Shown: positions 13,811 to 25,783 of the stretch, one piece after another | Numbering within the stretch: the first letter of the stretch is position 1 | Layout of the letters: every line of letters begins with the position of its first letter | Assembly (NCBI RefSeq): GCF_022539315.1 | Contig: NC_066337.1 | Span: 7,346,861 to 7,410,860, forward strand | Direction of reading: 5' to 3' | Length of the DNA: 64,000 nucleotides | DNA from: Serinus canaria | Taxonomy: Eukaryota; Chordata; Aves; Passeriformes; Fringillidae | Position numbers and translations under genes: made by a program | Notes under the pieces: generated by a model | Told to the model about the DNA's origin: nothing | The model's database searches: none | The model's input: only the letters and a program-made list of their open reading frames with translations

Positions 13811-16800
13811 AAGGAAGAAAGCCATGCCCTCGGGTGGGACATGTAAAGAACTGGCAGAGCAGTTATCTGAGAGTTGCAGGGAAGAAGACACTGGCTCTGA
13901 AAGGATGAACTGGGGTGCAGACCTGGGGAGCTGTATGAGTCTGCTCAAGCTGCTTTTCAGTGTGCCTCTGGCAAAATTAGGGAGCAGCGGCACTCCTGGA
14001 GCTAGTGCAGGGCACTGAGACTGGATAAAAAAGAAACAGGAGTGGTTGCTACTGGCAGAGTTGGTGCTGCTGGGTCCAAGAACGATGGTCTGTATCTGTG
14101 CTCCTAAAAATTGGAAGATTGAGTCTTGCTGTGAGATGGGGGAAGCACCTACAGCATCAAGTGGAAAAGGAGGTTCCTCCCTCATGACTGATCATAGGCA
14201 ATTGATCCTGTAGGGTTTGAGCTGCGGTGGTTGTGCACAGTGGCACACATGGCATGCACCTGGGCTGCACCTTTCCTCTGTTGGGACTTCAGCTAATCCA
14301 GATATTTGGAGCTGCTCTCTGCCTGCCAGCTTGTGCCTAGCGTGGAGATTCCAGGGAGGCAATGCTGAGTCTTATAGGGCTGTTTTCCACTTGTCTTTGC
14401 ACTGCATCTCCTGTGAACCAGCCAGAGGCGTTTCCTATGTTAGAGGTGGCATGCAGCAGCCCTAAGGCAGGCTATTTGTCCAGAGTCAGGTGCTTGGCCA
14501 AAGGTTTTGTGCAGATGCTCATTGTCTGCCTCAGTGAGCTGGGTTTGTATTGTTTACCCTGATTCCATGCCTAAGGGGGCATGAAACTCTGCTGGAAAGT
14601 CTGGGAGTGTGACGTAGAGTGCTCGTGTTGCCTTGGGGATCAGCTCTGTGCTTTGAGGGTGTGAATTCAGAGTATCCCCGAGTTTTCTGTACACTGATGT
14701 GCTGGGCTTGGGAGATGCAAATCTGTAGAGAGGGGGAGTATATTGGAGCAGCTTGCTTCCTTGGCTTACCCATTCCGCTTTCAGACTGCGGGGGCTTGGA
14801 AAGCAGTCACCGTAGTCCCCCCACACACAGTTGTGTTCTCACTGCTCGCCTGTGTGTCACATGGAGGAGTTCTCAGTTTTCCCAGAAGCTCTTGGTCCCA
14901 GGTCAGCACTTGCACCCACAATCAAAATGTGGCTTTATGGTGAGAAAAACTACTTTTGGTTCCTGCAGCACCTCCCCCTCCACATATCCCGAAAGCACAG
15001 CTGATCCTGCTGGATACCCAGGTGTGAAGCTGGCAGTGCTGGCAGCGCTCAGCCAGCTCACAGTCTGGTCTGCTGCATGGTGGTGTCATCTGGCAGCTTT
15101 GTGTCTGTGGCTGTCTGACTGCATTTTGTACCCAGACATATCAGTAGGAGCAAGGTTGCTTGGTGGGGCCACGGGGCATGCTGACGTGGTGTTCCTGTGG
15201 CTGGGCTGGCCAGTGTTCTTCCAGGGCCCACGGGAAGGGCTGGCAGCCACCAGCTCTCCTCCTACCTGAGGAGGCAGAGAGAGAACCTGGCAGGAACAAC
15301 GTGCCCAGTTGGGTAACTGCCAGTCCTGGGATCTGCCCACACTTGCCCAGCCTCCCACAAAGGCCCCATTGTTCCTGAGAGGGCAAGGAAGAGGCTTCCT
15401 GCAGCTCCCTGCGCATCGTTAACCCTCCGCCTGCTAGGAGCAGACTGCAGGATGGGCATGCATGGGGCAGGAGGTGGAGGATCTCCCACTGCCCTTGATT
15501 GTGAGGAGGGGAGCTGCAGCAGAGCACCAGCCTGTCTCTGCCAGCTGCCTCTAAAATTGCCTCTTGCTGCTGTTTTGAGGACAGCTAGCGTGTGCCTGTT
15601 CTAAAGACATACACCAGGGAGGTAGGGCCCTGCTGAGCCTTGATTTCCTCTGACAAGGCATAGGGAGGCTCTCTGCCTTCTTCTAGGCTGCTTTCTGCCA
15701 TGACCTTTCCTCAGGAGCAGCCGCCAGTGGCTGGGTAGCTTGGACCCTGACGTGCATGCCGGAGCAGGACGTGTCTTTAGGAATTGGACATTTAGGGTGG
15801 TGGGGGGTTAATTCCAGTGGCTGAGATATCGGTGTGGAACCTGTTTAAAGCAATTCCAGACTGATCAAAGTGCCTTCTTCCTTCCTGTCCTGTAATGTGA
15901 TCTCGGGCCAATGAGCTGCTCAGGGTCTGCTGTGGCTTCTGGTTCCTGTTGTTGTGGAGACAGAGTCTTGGAGGGCACAGGCGTGCCCCACTGCGGGTGC
16001 AGGCTCTGAGCCAAAGCACAATATCCGTGTGCTGAAGAGGACAACAAGTACCCTGTCGCTGGCCAAAGGAGCTGGGCGATCGTGTCCCACTCTGCTTGCT
16101 GGCTCTGCACTGTCCATCTTTTGACAGCAGTTGTGCTTCCCCACAGCTTTCTGCTATGTGTGTTTCCTGATCAGCTGATTCCAGGGCTTATAGGGCTGCC
16201 TCAGCACCCCTGCTCTGTCACAGACTTCCTCTCCAGAATCTGGGACGAGGGAGAGGAAGAAGCATTTGAATAGCATGCTAAGGCTCTGTACAGGAAACTT
16301 TCTGGATGTCAGTCTTCAGAGATGTCAACCCTGATATATGTCATGCTAGCTCAAAGACTGGAGAATTGGCTCGGTAATCCAAACACCTGAGGACTTTGAA
16401 ACCTAATAGATATCTTGTGAAAGTCACCAACTAGTTGTTCTGCAAACCTCGATGCTAACTTGTTTATATCATTACTTAAATGGCTGTCCTGCTCCCAAAA
16501 GATCTATTTCCTCCCACTCAGTAGCTTTTGCACTCTTCTCCCCTCCTTTGTACTCTGGTCTTCGTTGTTGCAATAACTTTTCTTAAAATGTTCTGTTTCT
16601 TAAGTAAGGGCAGAACTAGAGTTAACTATGGGGGCCCAAGGGCTGAGTTGTGAGCACTTGAGGACCCAGCTACTGTACCTAGTGCAAACAATGCTTCAGA
16701 GCTTGATCTACTTGAGTCTGGGCACTTGGCCTCTGGCCACAAGGACCACTGCAAAAACCCCAAAGCCTCCTGCAAACCTCAGAGCTGGAGGAATGTCAGA

Positions 16801-17539
16801 AGCCCTTGCCCACTTGGCCAGTCATAAGTTAATAAGATGTCGCTCTTCTGGTGGGGAAGAGGAGCTCTGTGGGAGGAGCCCCAGAGAAGGCTGCCTCTGG
16901 GACTTTCTTTTCATCTGCGGCTGTACATCTGCTGCCACAGAGGGCTCACTGCCTCCCCAGAAGGATGCAGCTAGTGAGATGGGGCAATTCCTAGTTCTTT
17001 TTGCCTGTTTTTTTTGGGTGGTTGGAGGCCTGGCCAGGGTTAGATCACTGTGTCTCTGGAGGAGCTCTGTGAGTTGCGTGAGTGCTTAAGGGCAGAATAG
17101 CCCCTGAGACTTGGGACTGGATCTGTGGGGAAGGCCGTGCTGCTTTTGCACCTGTCGAGTGGCAGAAGCTGGGGAGTTTCAGCTTTTTGTATGGAGGGAG
17201 TAAGGGCGAAGCATGGTGAGGAGGTAGAGCAGCTGCTGTCTTGGGGTGCACAGTGTAACCCACCTCTCCAGATCAGTGCTAGCCCAGACTCTGATGGTAA
17301 AGCTAGATGGGGAGCAGTGGCTCCCCTCTCCTCGAGGTCTCTCCCTCCCTTTCCAGCCCAACACTGTAGTCCCAGTACTGCTTGCAGGCAGCTGCCACCA
17401 TTCAGCTGCAGGATCAGCTACCTGTGCTGATCCTTTCTGCACTGGGGAAGGTGAAAGGTTTCCCAGGGTGGAATTTCCTACGAGCTAGTTGCATGGCTGC
17501 TTCGCCTATGACCTTACACCCTGATGTGCCTTAGTCATG

Positions 17540-17670
17540 ACGGCATGCAAATACGAGGCAAGGGGGTGGGGGCTGGAGGGAGCTGCTGGGAAAAGGAAGT
17601 GACCTCAGCCATGGTTTAATTATAGAGCCCAGCATTTGCTGCTGCTGGGCCTGGTATTTATAATCTTGGA
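17540..17670. promoter_or_regulatory. Candidate enhancer block with octamer motif
   Basis: The block contains a perfect octamer ATGCAAAT (17545-17552), an ETS-like AGGAAGTG, and A/T-rich words (TTTAATTATAGAG, GTATTTATAATC) in about 130 bp. The clustering is suggestive only; single motifs occur by chance at this scale. Confidence 0.2.
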
Positions 17671-17710
17671 GGCGTGCTCAGCAGCTCACTGCATCTCTCG
17701 TACAGTCCGG

Positions 17711-17724
17711 CTAGCAGAGGGCAG
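17711..17724 (+). promoter_or_regulatory. CTCF-like motif
   Basis: CTAGCAGAGGGCAG matches the 14-base CTCF core CCASYAGRKGGCRS at 13 of 14 positions (T for C at position 2). It reads forward on the + strand. Occupancy is unknown. Confidence 0.3.
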
Positions 17725-18520
17725 TGTGGGGACAAGGTGTTGGGGCAGCCACCAGGCTTCCTCCTCTTTCCTGCATTCCTCTGTCAGCTTCCCCTCCCCA
17801 GGTGTGCGTGTGCCCAGTTGCACAGACACAGTGATGCAATCTAGGCAATTTGCAGGCCTGCAGATGTTCCAACCTCTTCCTTTTGTGCCGGTGTATCCTT
17901 TGTATGTAGTTGTACGTAGTGCCAGGATTGGGCATAGGAAGAGTCCAACTCTTCCCCAGCTCTCTGCCATGAGCCTCCTCAAAGGCAAACAAACTTGTTG
18001 CACTGCTGTTTGTACAGCAGGGTGCATTTGGGGTACATGGCGCTGAGAGAGGTGGGAGGGGAGTCCCTGCCACGAGGGTTTCCTGCTGGGACCCTGTCTG
18101 CAAGGACAGTGCCGTTCTTCAGGCTGGAAAGTGATCTGAGCTTGCTCAAAGGGAGAGCTAGTGTTTCAGGGAGATTTTCTGCAAGGTTGGTGTCTAGCCC
18201 TCCCTTGCAGTGTGCAACAGGCATCTCCGTGCAGCTTTAATCTGAAAGAGTGAAGGGACGTGGCGCATGGCTCTGCTCCCCAGCACAACCCTCCGCACAC
18301 TGCGGAGGCCCTGGTTGAGGGCTGAGGTGCCAAGGGAGCCTGGGCTCCGAGTGCACACACCGTGCCCCAGCCCGGGCACGCTGCGCTGGCAGGGATGCCG
18401 CGAGTTGGCCTGGGCTCAGCCCCGGCTGGGCTGGGGATGCCCTGGGTGACGGTGACACCTAGTGGCTTCGTCCCATGGGCTCCACCTTGGGTCCAGAGGT
18501 GTGGTACCCGTAAAATCTGA

Positions 18521-18550
18521 AGCTTCTGTATGGCTGGCCATACAGAAGCT
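18521..18550. repeat. Perfect inverted repeat, 14-bp arms, 2-nt spacer
   Basis: Arm AGCTTCTGTATGGC at 18521-18534 is followed by TG and then its exact reverse complement at 18537-18550. The flanking bases do not extend the pairing. The two-base spacer is too small for a normal RNA loop, so the innermost pairs would open; as DNA it could extrude as a cruciform. Confidence 0.9.
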
Positions 18551-21500
18551 GGACCGGCCACAGGCAACAGACCCTGCAGTGCTCAGGAACTCTTGTGTCT
18601 CTGGCTTGGAGACGGGGTAGGGAAGGCTGCCAGTGTGATGGCCCTCCCTGCTGACAATGGCTAGTCTGTCACAGAGCCCTGCAAAGAGACTTTCTTGTAA
18701 TAAGAAGAGCAGAAACTGTTGTGTTAAAGCTTGGAAGCTCCTCAGGAAGTTCTGGCATTGCTGGCTTCCAATCCTGAACACTGCTGGCATTGCAGACTCC
18801 TTTTGTTATTGCCAAAGGATCCTAAAGCGGTTACTGAATCCTAGATGCAAGTGAAAGACTGTCCTCATAGGCTCAGCTACATGAGCTATTTACCTGACAT
18901 GTGTGACCTTAGGCAAGACATGCGATTCTTGTGGAAAAGGTGGGGTTTTAAGGTCTCAGCTGTGAACCCTGCTGCTCAAGAGAGCTTGTATAGCAGATGC
19001 AGTGTGAGGCACAGCTCACTAGCTAAGCTTTTTAGCATTACTTGCCCAGCCCCAGTAACCTCAGTCCATAAACACAGTGGAAGTGGCCTGAGGAGGCCAC
19101 TTCTTCATCCCATGAAGCAAATGTCCAGGGAGGTCTGTGTTGTGGCCTTGCATTGCAGCCTGTGGTGTTATCTGCCAGAAGGGTTTTCTCAGGGAAACCG
19201 CTCCATTCATCTACCGATGAGCTTGTCTTTGTGCATCCCAGCACAGCCAAAGGCTGCGTGGGGGTGTCCAGCTGTCACAGCAGCCCATGCTCCTGGCCAG
19301 ATTTCATATACTGCAGGATGAGATCCTGCCTCAGAGGAAATTGAAGCTCCCTGAGCAGCATCAGTACCTTTGGAACAGATTTCTGGCTTTGCTTCCTGAC
19401 CTACTGGATTCTATTACTCGGCTGCAGTCTACCAAGCTGCAGCATACAAGTAGCTGTTCTGCCTTCCGTGTGGGGCACCTGCAGCTTCCTGCAGGTCTCT
19501 CGCTGACCCATCCCTAGCAAGACACACTAGCCATGGTATCAGGCAATTCCTTGTTATCATCCCAAGGGAGCCACATGTGACTGTCAAGCAATGTCTGGCA
19601 CACACAGGGTTTCTGTAGGGAATACACCAGTTGAACTGGGAAGCTACATCTGCAAATTTAGTGTTAGACCCGGAAACTCCCTCAGCACAGGATAGGAAAC
19701 CAGGCTCTGGCTGGTGCTGCAGTAAGGAGAAGAGTGTGAGAAACTGTTGAACTACAAGGACAAGTAAGGGCTAGTAGAGGTCTTCTAACCCTGATTGGGC
19801 TGAAGCTGTTACAGGAGAGAGGTTGCAGGGTGCTGGTCAGAAAGCAAATGGCATTCCTGATTCACCTTGCTGTCTCTGAGCCTCAGCTTCCACCTACATT
19901 TCATGGGATATGTCTCAAGGTGGAGGGGAACAGGAATCTGAGGTTTTGTTCTACTAAAGACCTTTGAGACTTGTGGCTAAGTAGCCCCACAGAAATTCAT
20001 CTTTCTCAAAACAGCTCCAAATGACAGTAGACCAGCAGGGCCTGCCAAAATGACTTCAAGAACTGATAAGATTCAAAAGAGCACTAGATTCTCTCTGCAG
20101 GTCTTTTAGAATCCTCCCATATACCTGTCGAGGGCACCACCTTCTCTGCCATTTAAAAGGGCATGAGAAGGATCCAAGAAATAAATATGAGTGAAAAGGG
20201 GCTTCTCTAGTTTATCAGTCTGATGATATAAGGGCGAGATAATGACATATGACACATGACACATTCAAAACAGATGACCCTTGTCAGCAGACTTGCCCAG
20301 TAGAACTCCCTGTCTTCAAGTGTCTCTGAGTCTCTCTGGCCAAAGCAAAGCTTAAATGAGAATGCCTTTAGCAATAGCAGCCTGGGTTAAAGCTGTTGTC
20401 GCTGGTGATGAACACTCTTGGGCAGGTGTTCCCATACTGGGGTTGGGGGATAGTCCTGTAGTCACTGGTTGCAGTAGCGTGGGTTGTCTCGCAGCTGTGC
20501 TTGTTGGGCTCAGTCCGTTTCAGGCTCATCTGGATGTTCAAACCCACCCCTGACTCTTGGCTGGAGCTGGCTGGCTGACAGCAGTGCTGTTTTACTACTG
20601 GTTTTGGGGGGTTTGTTTCTCACTGAAACAGACTCAAAACCTGTTGAATGGTCTTGTGAAAATTATTATTTTGAAACAATGATTTTTGCTTGGGAAAGCT
20701 CAAGTTTCTGATTCTGGTCTTCTCTCAAATCATAAATGGTTCAAGGGTCTCACACCTCAGAAATCTCACTTCTGGAAATTTTGTCGTAGTCTTTCCCTTC
20801 ATGAAATACACTGACTTTATTGACATAGTATGGTATTTTTTTGAGGTGTTCAACCCCTTCTGCTGTTAACCTGGGAGGACTGGTAATCTAGGATTTAGGT
20901 GTTGGGTAGTGTGCTGAGGATCTCATCCAGATTTGGAGTGCACAGTATGTCAGGAAGGAGCAGTGGGTTTCTGGAGTCTCTCCTGCTGTTCACTGCCTAA
21001 TGTCTTTCTTCAAGAAGCCCTTCAGCTTGCTTAGGACCTCTCATTTCCAAAGCCAAGGTGTTCAGCATGAGTTTCTGGTGTGTCCACGGGATTTGGATTG
21101 GATTGTCCAAGATTGCATCTTGTAGTGAGTGATTGGGTGGTTATCATCCTAGGTTATGTGCTTAGAGGGTCTTTGCAATAGTAATCTGGTTTTGTTACTT
21201 CCTGGACAGGCTGGCAGAGAAGGGTTCAATGAACTTTGTGTGTTGCATCACCGTGTCACAACCCGTTTTGTATGTTGAGTGTCTTGTGTGTTGGGTTTTG
21301 TGAGCTGTGGAACACACAGCACAGCTCAGGAGGCCTGGGTTCTGGTATCCACTGTGTCTGCTCAACTTGGTAGTCTTCTGAGTTTCACAAGAGGTTTTCC
21401 CAGCATCTGATGGGAGGGAGGTGTGGTGAAGCACCTTCCTTTTTGAATCATCGCGGCTCTGTTGTCCTGGCTTCCTCTCTTGAGCCTTCTTCCAAGAGGG

Positions 21501-21655
21501 ATAGCACAGCAGCAATGCCAGCCAGCTCCCAGACGTGGAAGCTGCAAGGCTGGTGGCAGGGGTGGACCCCTCATCTTTGCAGCTGTGTTGGGAATCCATG
21601 TTATGAGAGCCGAGAGCATGATCCATCAGAAAGTCTTCCGGGAATGCGGGGCGGT

Positions 21656-21666
21656 GGGGGGGGGGG
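21656..21666 (+). repeat. G11 homopolymer run
   Basis: Eleven consecutive Gs preceded by GGGGCGGT. No function is inferred; this is a possible length-error site. Confidence 0.85.
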
Positions 21667-24600
21667 AATGTTTCAGGTTTCTTCAACTATCAGCTAGCAA
21701 TTCCCAGACTGCAAATATGTCAGCCCAGTCTCTCCTGCCCAGAGCTTACTCCTTCTCTCCCTCTGCCGCTGTTCAGACTGTACTGGAGGAGACTTCCTGA
21801 AAGCAGTTTTTGTTGTTTTGTTTCAAGATTTCTTGTCTGCGAAGGTCCTAGCCTTTGATTTAAAGCTGAGTCTTTCCAGGTGCAAACACTGTCTGCATTT
21901 GGATGTAGCCCTTTGTTCAACGGATACTTGCTGTGCCTTGAAAGCCTCCCTGCCTGCATGAGGTTGGCTGGGTTGTCCCTCTGTATAATGATGGTGGAAT
22001 CAAGACACCCAAAACCTAGGCGTCTTGCTTCGGATTGGTGGTAGCCAGGGGCAGAAACCAGGACTGGGAATTAAGTTTGTTATTGTCTTTACCAGGCTGG
22101 AGTGGGTGTGTTGCTTAAATTGCCGAGAAAGACAGATTTCTGTGCAGTCTTCTTTTTGTCATGTTCTTTTCAAGATGTTTTGAATTGTTTGTCTCCTGGT
22201 GTCACTGTATCGACTTTCTAGTTAATTATCTTCTGTGGCCCAGATGTATGGCATGCATGCTGAAATCTAGTTTGAATCTCAAGGTACGGGGAAGGAGCTT
22301 ACAGCAGTTGAGATGCCTGTTGTCAGGCTGCGGCCAGACAGATGAGAGGCTGAGGCAGATCCCTGCTATCCATCTGCAACAGAATCCAGCTGTTGCTACT
22401 TCTGAAAGCAGAGCAGAATCTTCAGGCAGCTGCTTCTGGCATTCATCCCATTAGGCATTGTGAGGCAAGTATTATCCCTTGAGTGGTCACTAGAAGAGGA
22501 AGATTTCCCAAAGTTTAGCCAGGTCCCTCTGTCAGCCCAGGGTAGCTTTCCATCCTGCCTCAGGCAAGGTTTTGAATGACCTCCCTGGAGCAGCAGCCTA
22601 ATCCAAAATAAAGAAAGAAGGTAGGTGCACCCCAAATGGTACATTCTGGAGGAACCTCACAGCTGATGAAGCTCATCCACATTGCAGGCAGTGCCTGAAG
22701 GTTTTTGTCATGGCAACTGCCAGGTCCTTCGGGATCGAGCAGTGTGTTCCATGCAGTCTCATCTGAGAACCAGGGGGACAGGAGGTATATTTCTGGACTC
22801 TGCAGGTGTGGGCTTTTCAGGACCCCGGACTTCTTCTTCCCTCCCTGAAGTATTTATTCACTGTGCTGGGCTGTGCTAGGGTTGTGCTGCAGTGCTGCTG
22901 AGCATTCACATTTTCAGTGAAGCATTTTGGGATCTCTTACAAACACAATGTCATGCCTGTGCAGATGTGCCACAGACAGACCTGGATCTCCCAACCTTCC
23001 ATTGAAATGGAAGCACGTCTACAGCGGATGCAGCCACACAATGGCGTCAGTGGGTTTGTGACCCTCAGGACTGTGGTGCAGAGTGTTGCAGGGATTGTGA
23101 ATGTGGCAAAGCAGAGGTGGGGGAGGGCCTCTGGGCCACCAGCAGCAGGAGCTGCTGCAGGGCTTGCTTTCTGGAGAGCTGTCTGGCAGCAACCTCTTTT
23201 AGTGGGGCTGAAGGCCCCCTGTAGCTGGCCAGCCAGCGACTGCAGGCAGCATGTGTGCCTAGTGCTGCAGCTTGTGCCATATGGACCTTCTCCTCCTCTC
23301 TGCTTGTCCTCTCTGTGTCTCCTTCCCTGCTCAGCTCCCCTCCCCCTGCAAGTGGTTTGACAGAGCAATTGGGCAGGCACTGGGACAGCAGCTCTGACAT
23401 AAATCTCTTCTGGTGTGGAATGAGGGGTATAAATATCCAGAGAGTGATGTGATCTTTCCAGCTGCTATTAATAGGTCTCTGGAGAACAAGAGCGAGCAAG
23501 CGAGACTGGCTGACACTTAAAGGGCTAGCAACTCCCTTATGTGCAGTGAAAATTAATCAGCACCGTAGCTCACCATCTTCCTTCAGGCTAGAGCAGAGCC
23601 CTCACCAAGGTGTGTGGAGCAGAGGTGCAGGAGGAGGGAGCAACTAACAACTCCTAGCTGGGAAGCAGTGATAGGCCAAGCTGTGCATAACTAAGGAAGA
23701 ATGCTTGGGTGAGCTGTGCCACAGGTTTCCATAGCATGCCAGTAGCCCCTGGCTCAGCTTGCAGGGAGGCAAGTGCTGAGAAGACCCCTTTGCAGAGAAG
23801 ACCCTTTCTGCAAGCACAGGACTCCCTCACGGTGCACGATAAGCTGCAGCCTGTGCCTTGTGGCAATCACAATCTTTTGGGGATTATGGGTCTGCCAAAT
23901 GTACTCCGCTCTGTTTTCTTTGCACGGGTGCAGTGATTTGCCCTGACAGAGCAAGCACTTGGCTTTTGCTAGTGACATCTCCAGGCTCACATTCAGCAAG
24001 CCAGGAGCAGCATTTGTAGTGCTGCTGAGCACTTGCGGTACTATTTAGACACTTGGGGTTTGGTCTGGAGCTGGTGCTTCCTGTCCCTGCGTGGCAGAAG
24101 AAGTCTGTGCACAGCATCTGGCCTGCGTAGTCCAAATGGGAGGAGCAGACCACAGCAACCCCATTCCTGTGTGCTGGGAAGTTTCAGAGCCTGTGCACAG
24201 GGAAGCTTCTTGGGTGAATTGTGGGGGTATCATGCAAAGCATATAGCAGATGTGAGCAAACAGAGTCATACCTCAGCTTCCATGAACATGTGGTTTACTC
24301 TCCTTCCCTCCTGCTTCCACAAGAAGTACAAACTACTGTGATGGGATTAGTGTTGTTTGTTGGACCAAGGGTTTGTGGTGGCCTTCCAGAATACACAGTG
24401 TGATACAGAGCTGCATCCCAGTCATCTCTAATGCCTGTGTAGAGTTCCAAGAGGAATATTCAAGGTGTGAGCATGAGACTCTGCCAAGGCAACTAGATCC
24501 TGCAAGGAGGGCTGCTGTAGCATTGCTTAGCTGCATGCATGTCTCTCAGCCCAGAAACCTTTGTGTTCTGCCCTAACCTCCTCTTCTCTGCCAAACTCTA

Positions 24601-25419
24601 CCTCAGGCCGCGGGGCTACTCAGGTAGCTAAGCTGGGTTTTGAGCAGGAGAGCATCATCCAGGCATATGGCACATTGCATCATCCTGCTGGACTGAAAGC
24701 TCCTGCTAAAGTGGACCCCTCCCCTTCACCCAGAGCCTTAAAGCAGGAGCTGGAACTGTCCCTCAGGCCCCTGGGAGAGGCAGAGCTTGTCTGATGAGTG
24801 CCTGCACTTCCCGGCTCTGTCCTTGCCTTGGAACCCACTGTCTCCTTCTCGGTTGCCTCAGCCTTTGTCCCCTGCTCTGTTCCAGTTTTCTCTTTATAGG
24901 CTTGTGTCAAGACTGTCTGCTCAGTTGTCTAGTTGTCTTCTGTGTGTTTTGCAGCACAGAGGAAACTTATTTATCAGCAAAGGGGATTCCTAAAAACAGT
25001 AGGGCACTCTATTTCTCTCTAGGTCACAAAGATGTCTTTGGGAACACTTGCAAAGTAGCTCTGAACATCCTTCTATTCACCAAAGGTCCAGGCTGGCATG
25101 GAGCACCCATTTCTCATCTTGGCCTTAGAAATGAGGGCTCTTGTGTCTATGGCTATTCCATGAAGTACTGGCAAGTCTGCCATGCCTGGGTGAGAGTTTA
25201 CAGCTTGTCATGATGTGAGTAACTGCAGAGCAGGATTTTTTGCTCAAAGGGGCCAGGACTAATTCCCAGCATGAGCAGCTCTGGGTTGTGCCTTGCCATG
25301 GACTTTGTCTGGCCCTGTGACCAAGTAGCAGCCCCAGTGCACTAGTCCTGTGCTGTGCCCCCAGCAGCTGCACCCATGTGAGGGTTACCGTGCTGACTTG
25401 CTGCTTTTTTCTCTTGCAG

Positions 25420-25482
25420 GTTTCTGATTGAAGGGCCTGCGAGCTCCCTCCACTGGCACTGTGGGAAGCTTTAGCCAAGCCA
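25420..25482 (+). other. BCL9L: BCL9L 5'UTR part of first coding exon
   Basis: A pyrimidine-rich tract ending TTTTTTCTCTTGCAG precedes 25420, giving a strong splice acceptor. Reading back from the ATG at 25483, the frame stays open for 17 codons and then meets an in-frame TGA at 25429-25431, so within this exon the start cannot lie further upstream. Confidence 0.75.
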
Positions 25483-25783
25483 ATGCACCCTGACAACAAA
25501 CTGCCCAGCCATGGCAAGGCAGGCAGCAGCAGTGCCCTGGCCCAGCACCACAATGTGAGCCAAGCACCCACCTGTAACTTGGGCTCAAAGGGTGTGGGGG
25601 CAGGCAGCCATGGCAGCAAGGCCACTCAGATTTCCCCTGGCAACTCTGGACTGAAAAACAGCCAGAACAGTGTCCCTAACTTCAGCTCCTTGAAGGGCAA
25701 GGTGAAGCGGGAACGAAGCATCTCGGTGGACTCCGGAGAACAGCGAGAAGCCAGCACCCCATCACAGGACACAGAATCAAAAG
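25483..25783 (+). CDS. BCL9L: BCL9L coding exon 1 (start exon)
   Basis: The exon encodes residues 1-100, beginning MHPDNKLPSHGK and ending in the Ser/Glu-rich segment before TESK, which parallels the human N terminus from MHPENK. The donor is AAAAG|GTAATG, phase 1. The upstream stop at 25429 supports this ATG. Confidence 0.9.

Larger units (their letters stand above)
1..25419 (+). other. Presumed long 5' intron / upstream region of BCL9L; no gene recognised
   Basis: No reading frame in this 25 kb resembles a protein family I know. The open frames are short, overlap on both strands and look like chance frames in GC-moderate DNA. There is no CpG island comparable with the one at 48.8-49.5 kb, so the BCL9L promoter probably lies to the left of the window and this is mostly intron 1. 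In human, BCL9L also has a long first intron (established). Non-coding 5' exons could be hidden here and cannot be seen without transcripts. A neighbour such as UPK2 or FOXR1, expected further upstream by human synteny, was looked for and not seen. Individual oddities are listed separately. Confidence 0.6.

Noticed and set aside
14619..15269. 216-codon frame in the BCL9L 5' intron
   Set aside because: It opens at a GTG, has no known domain or splice context, and is within chance length for this much sequence.
15862..15870. TGATCAAAG as a TCF/LEF Wnt-response element in the BCL9L intron
   Set aside because: A single short match in 25 kb is expected by chance. Tempting because BCL9L is a Wnt co-factor, but without clustering or conservation it is not supported.
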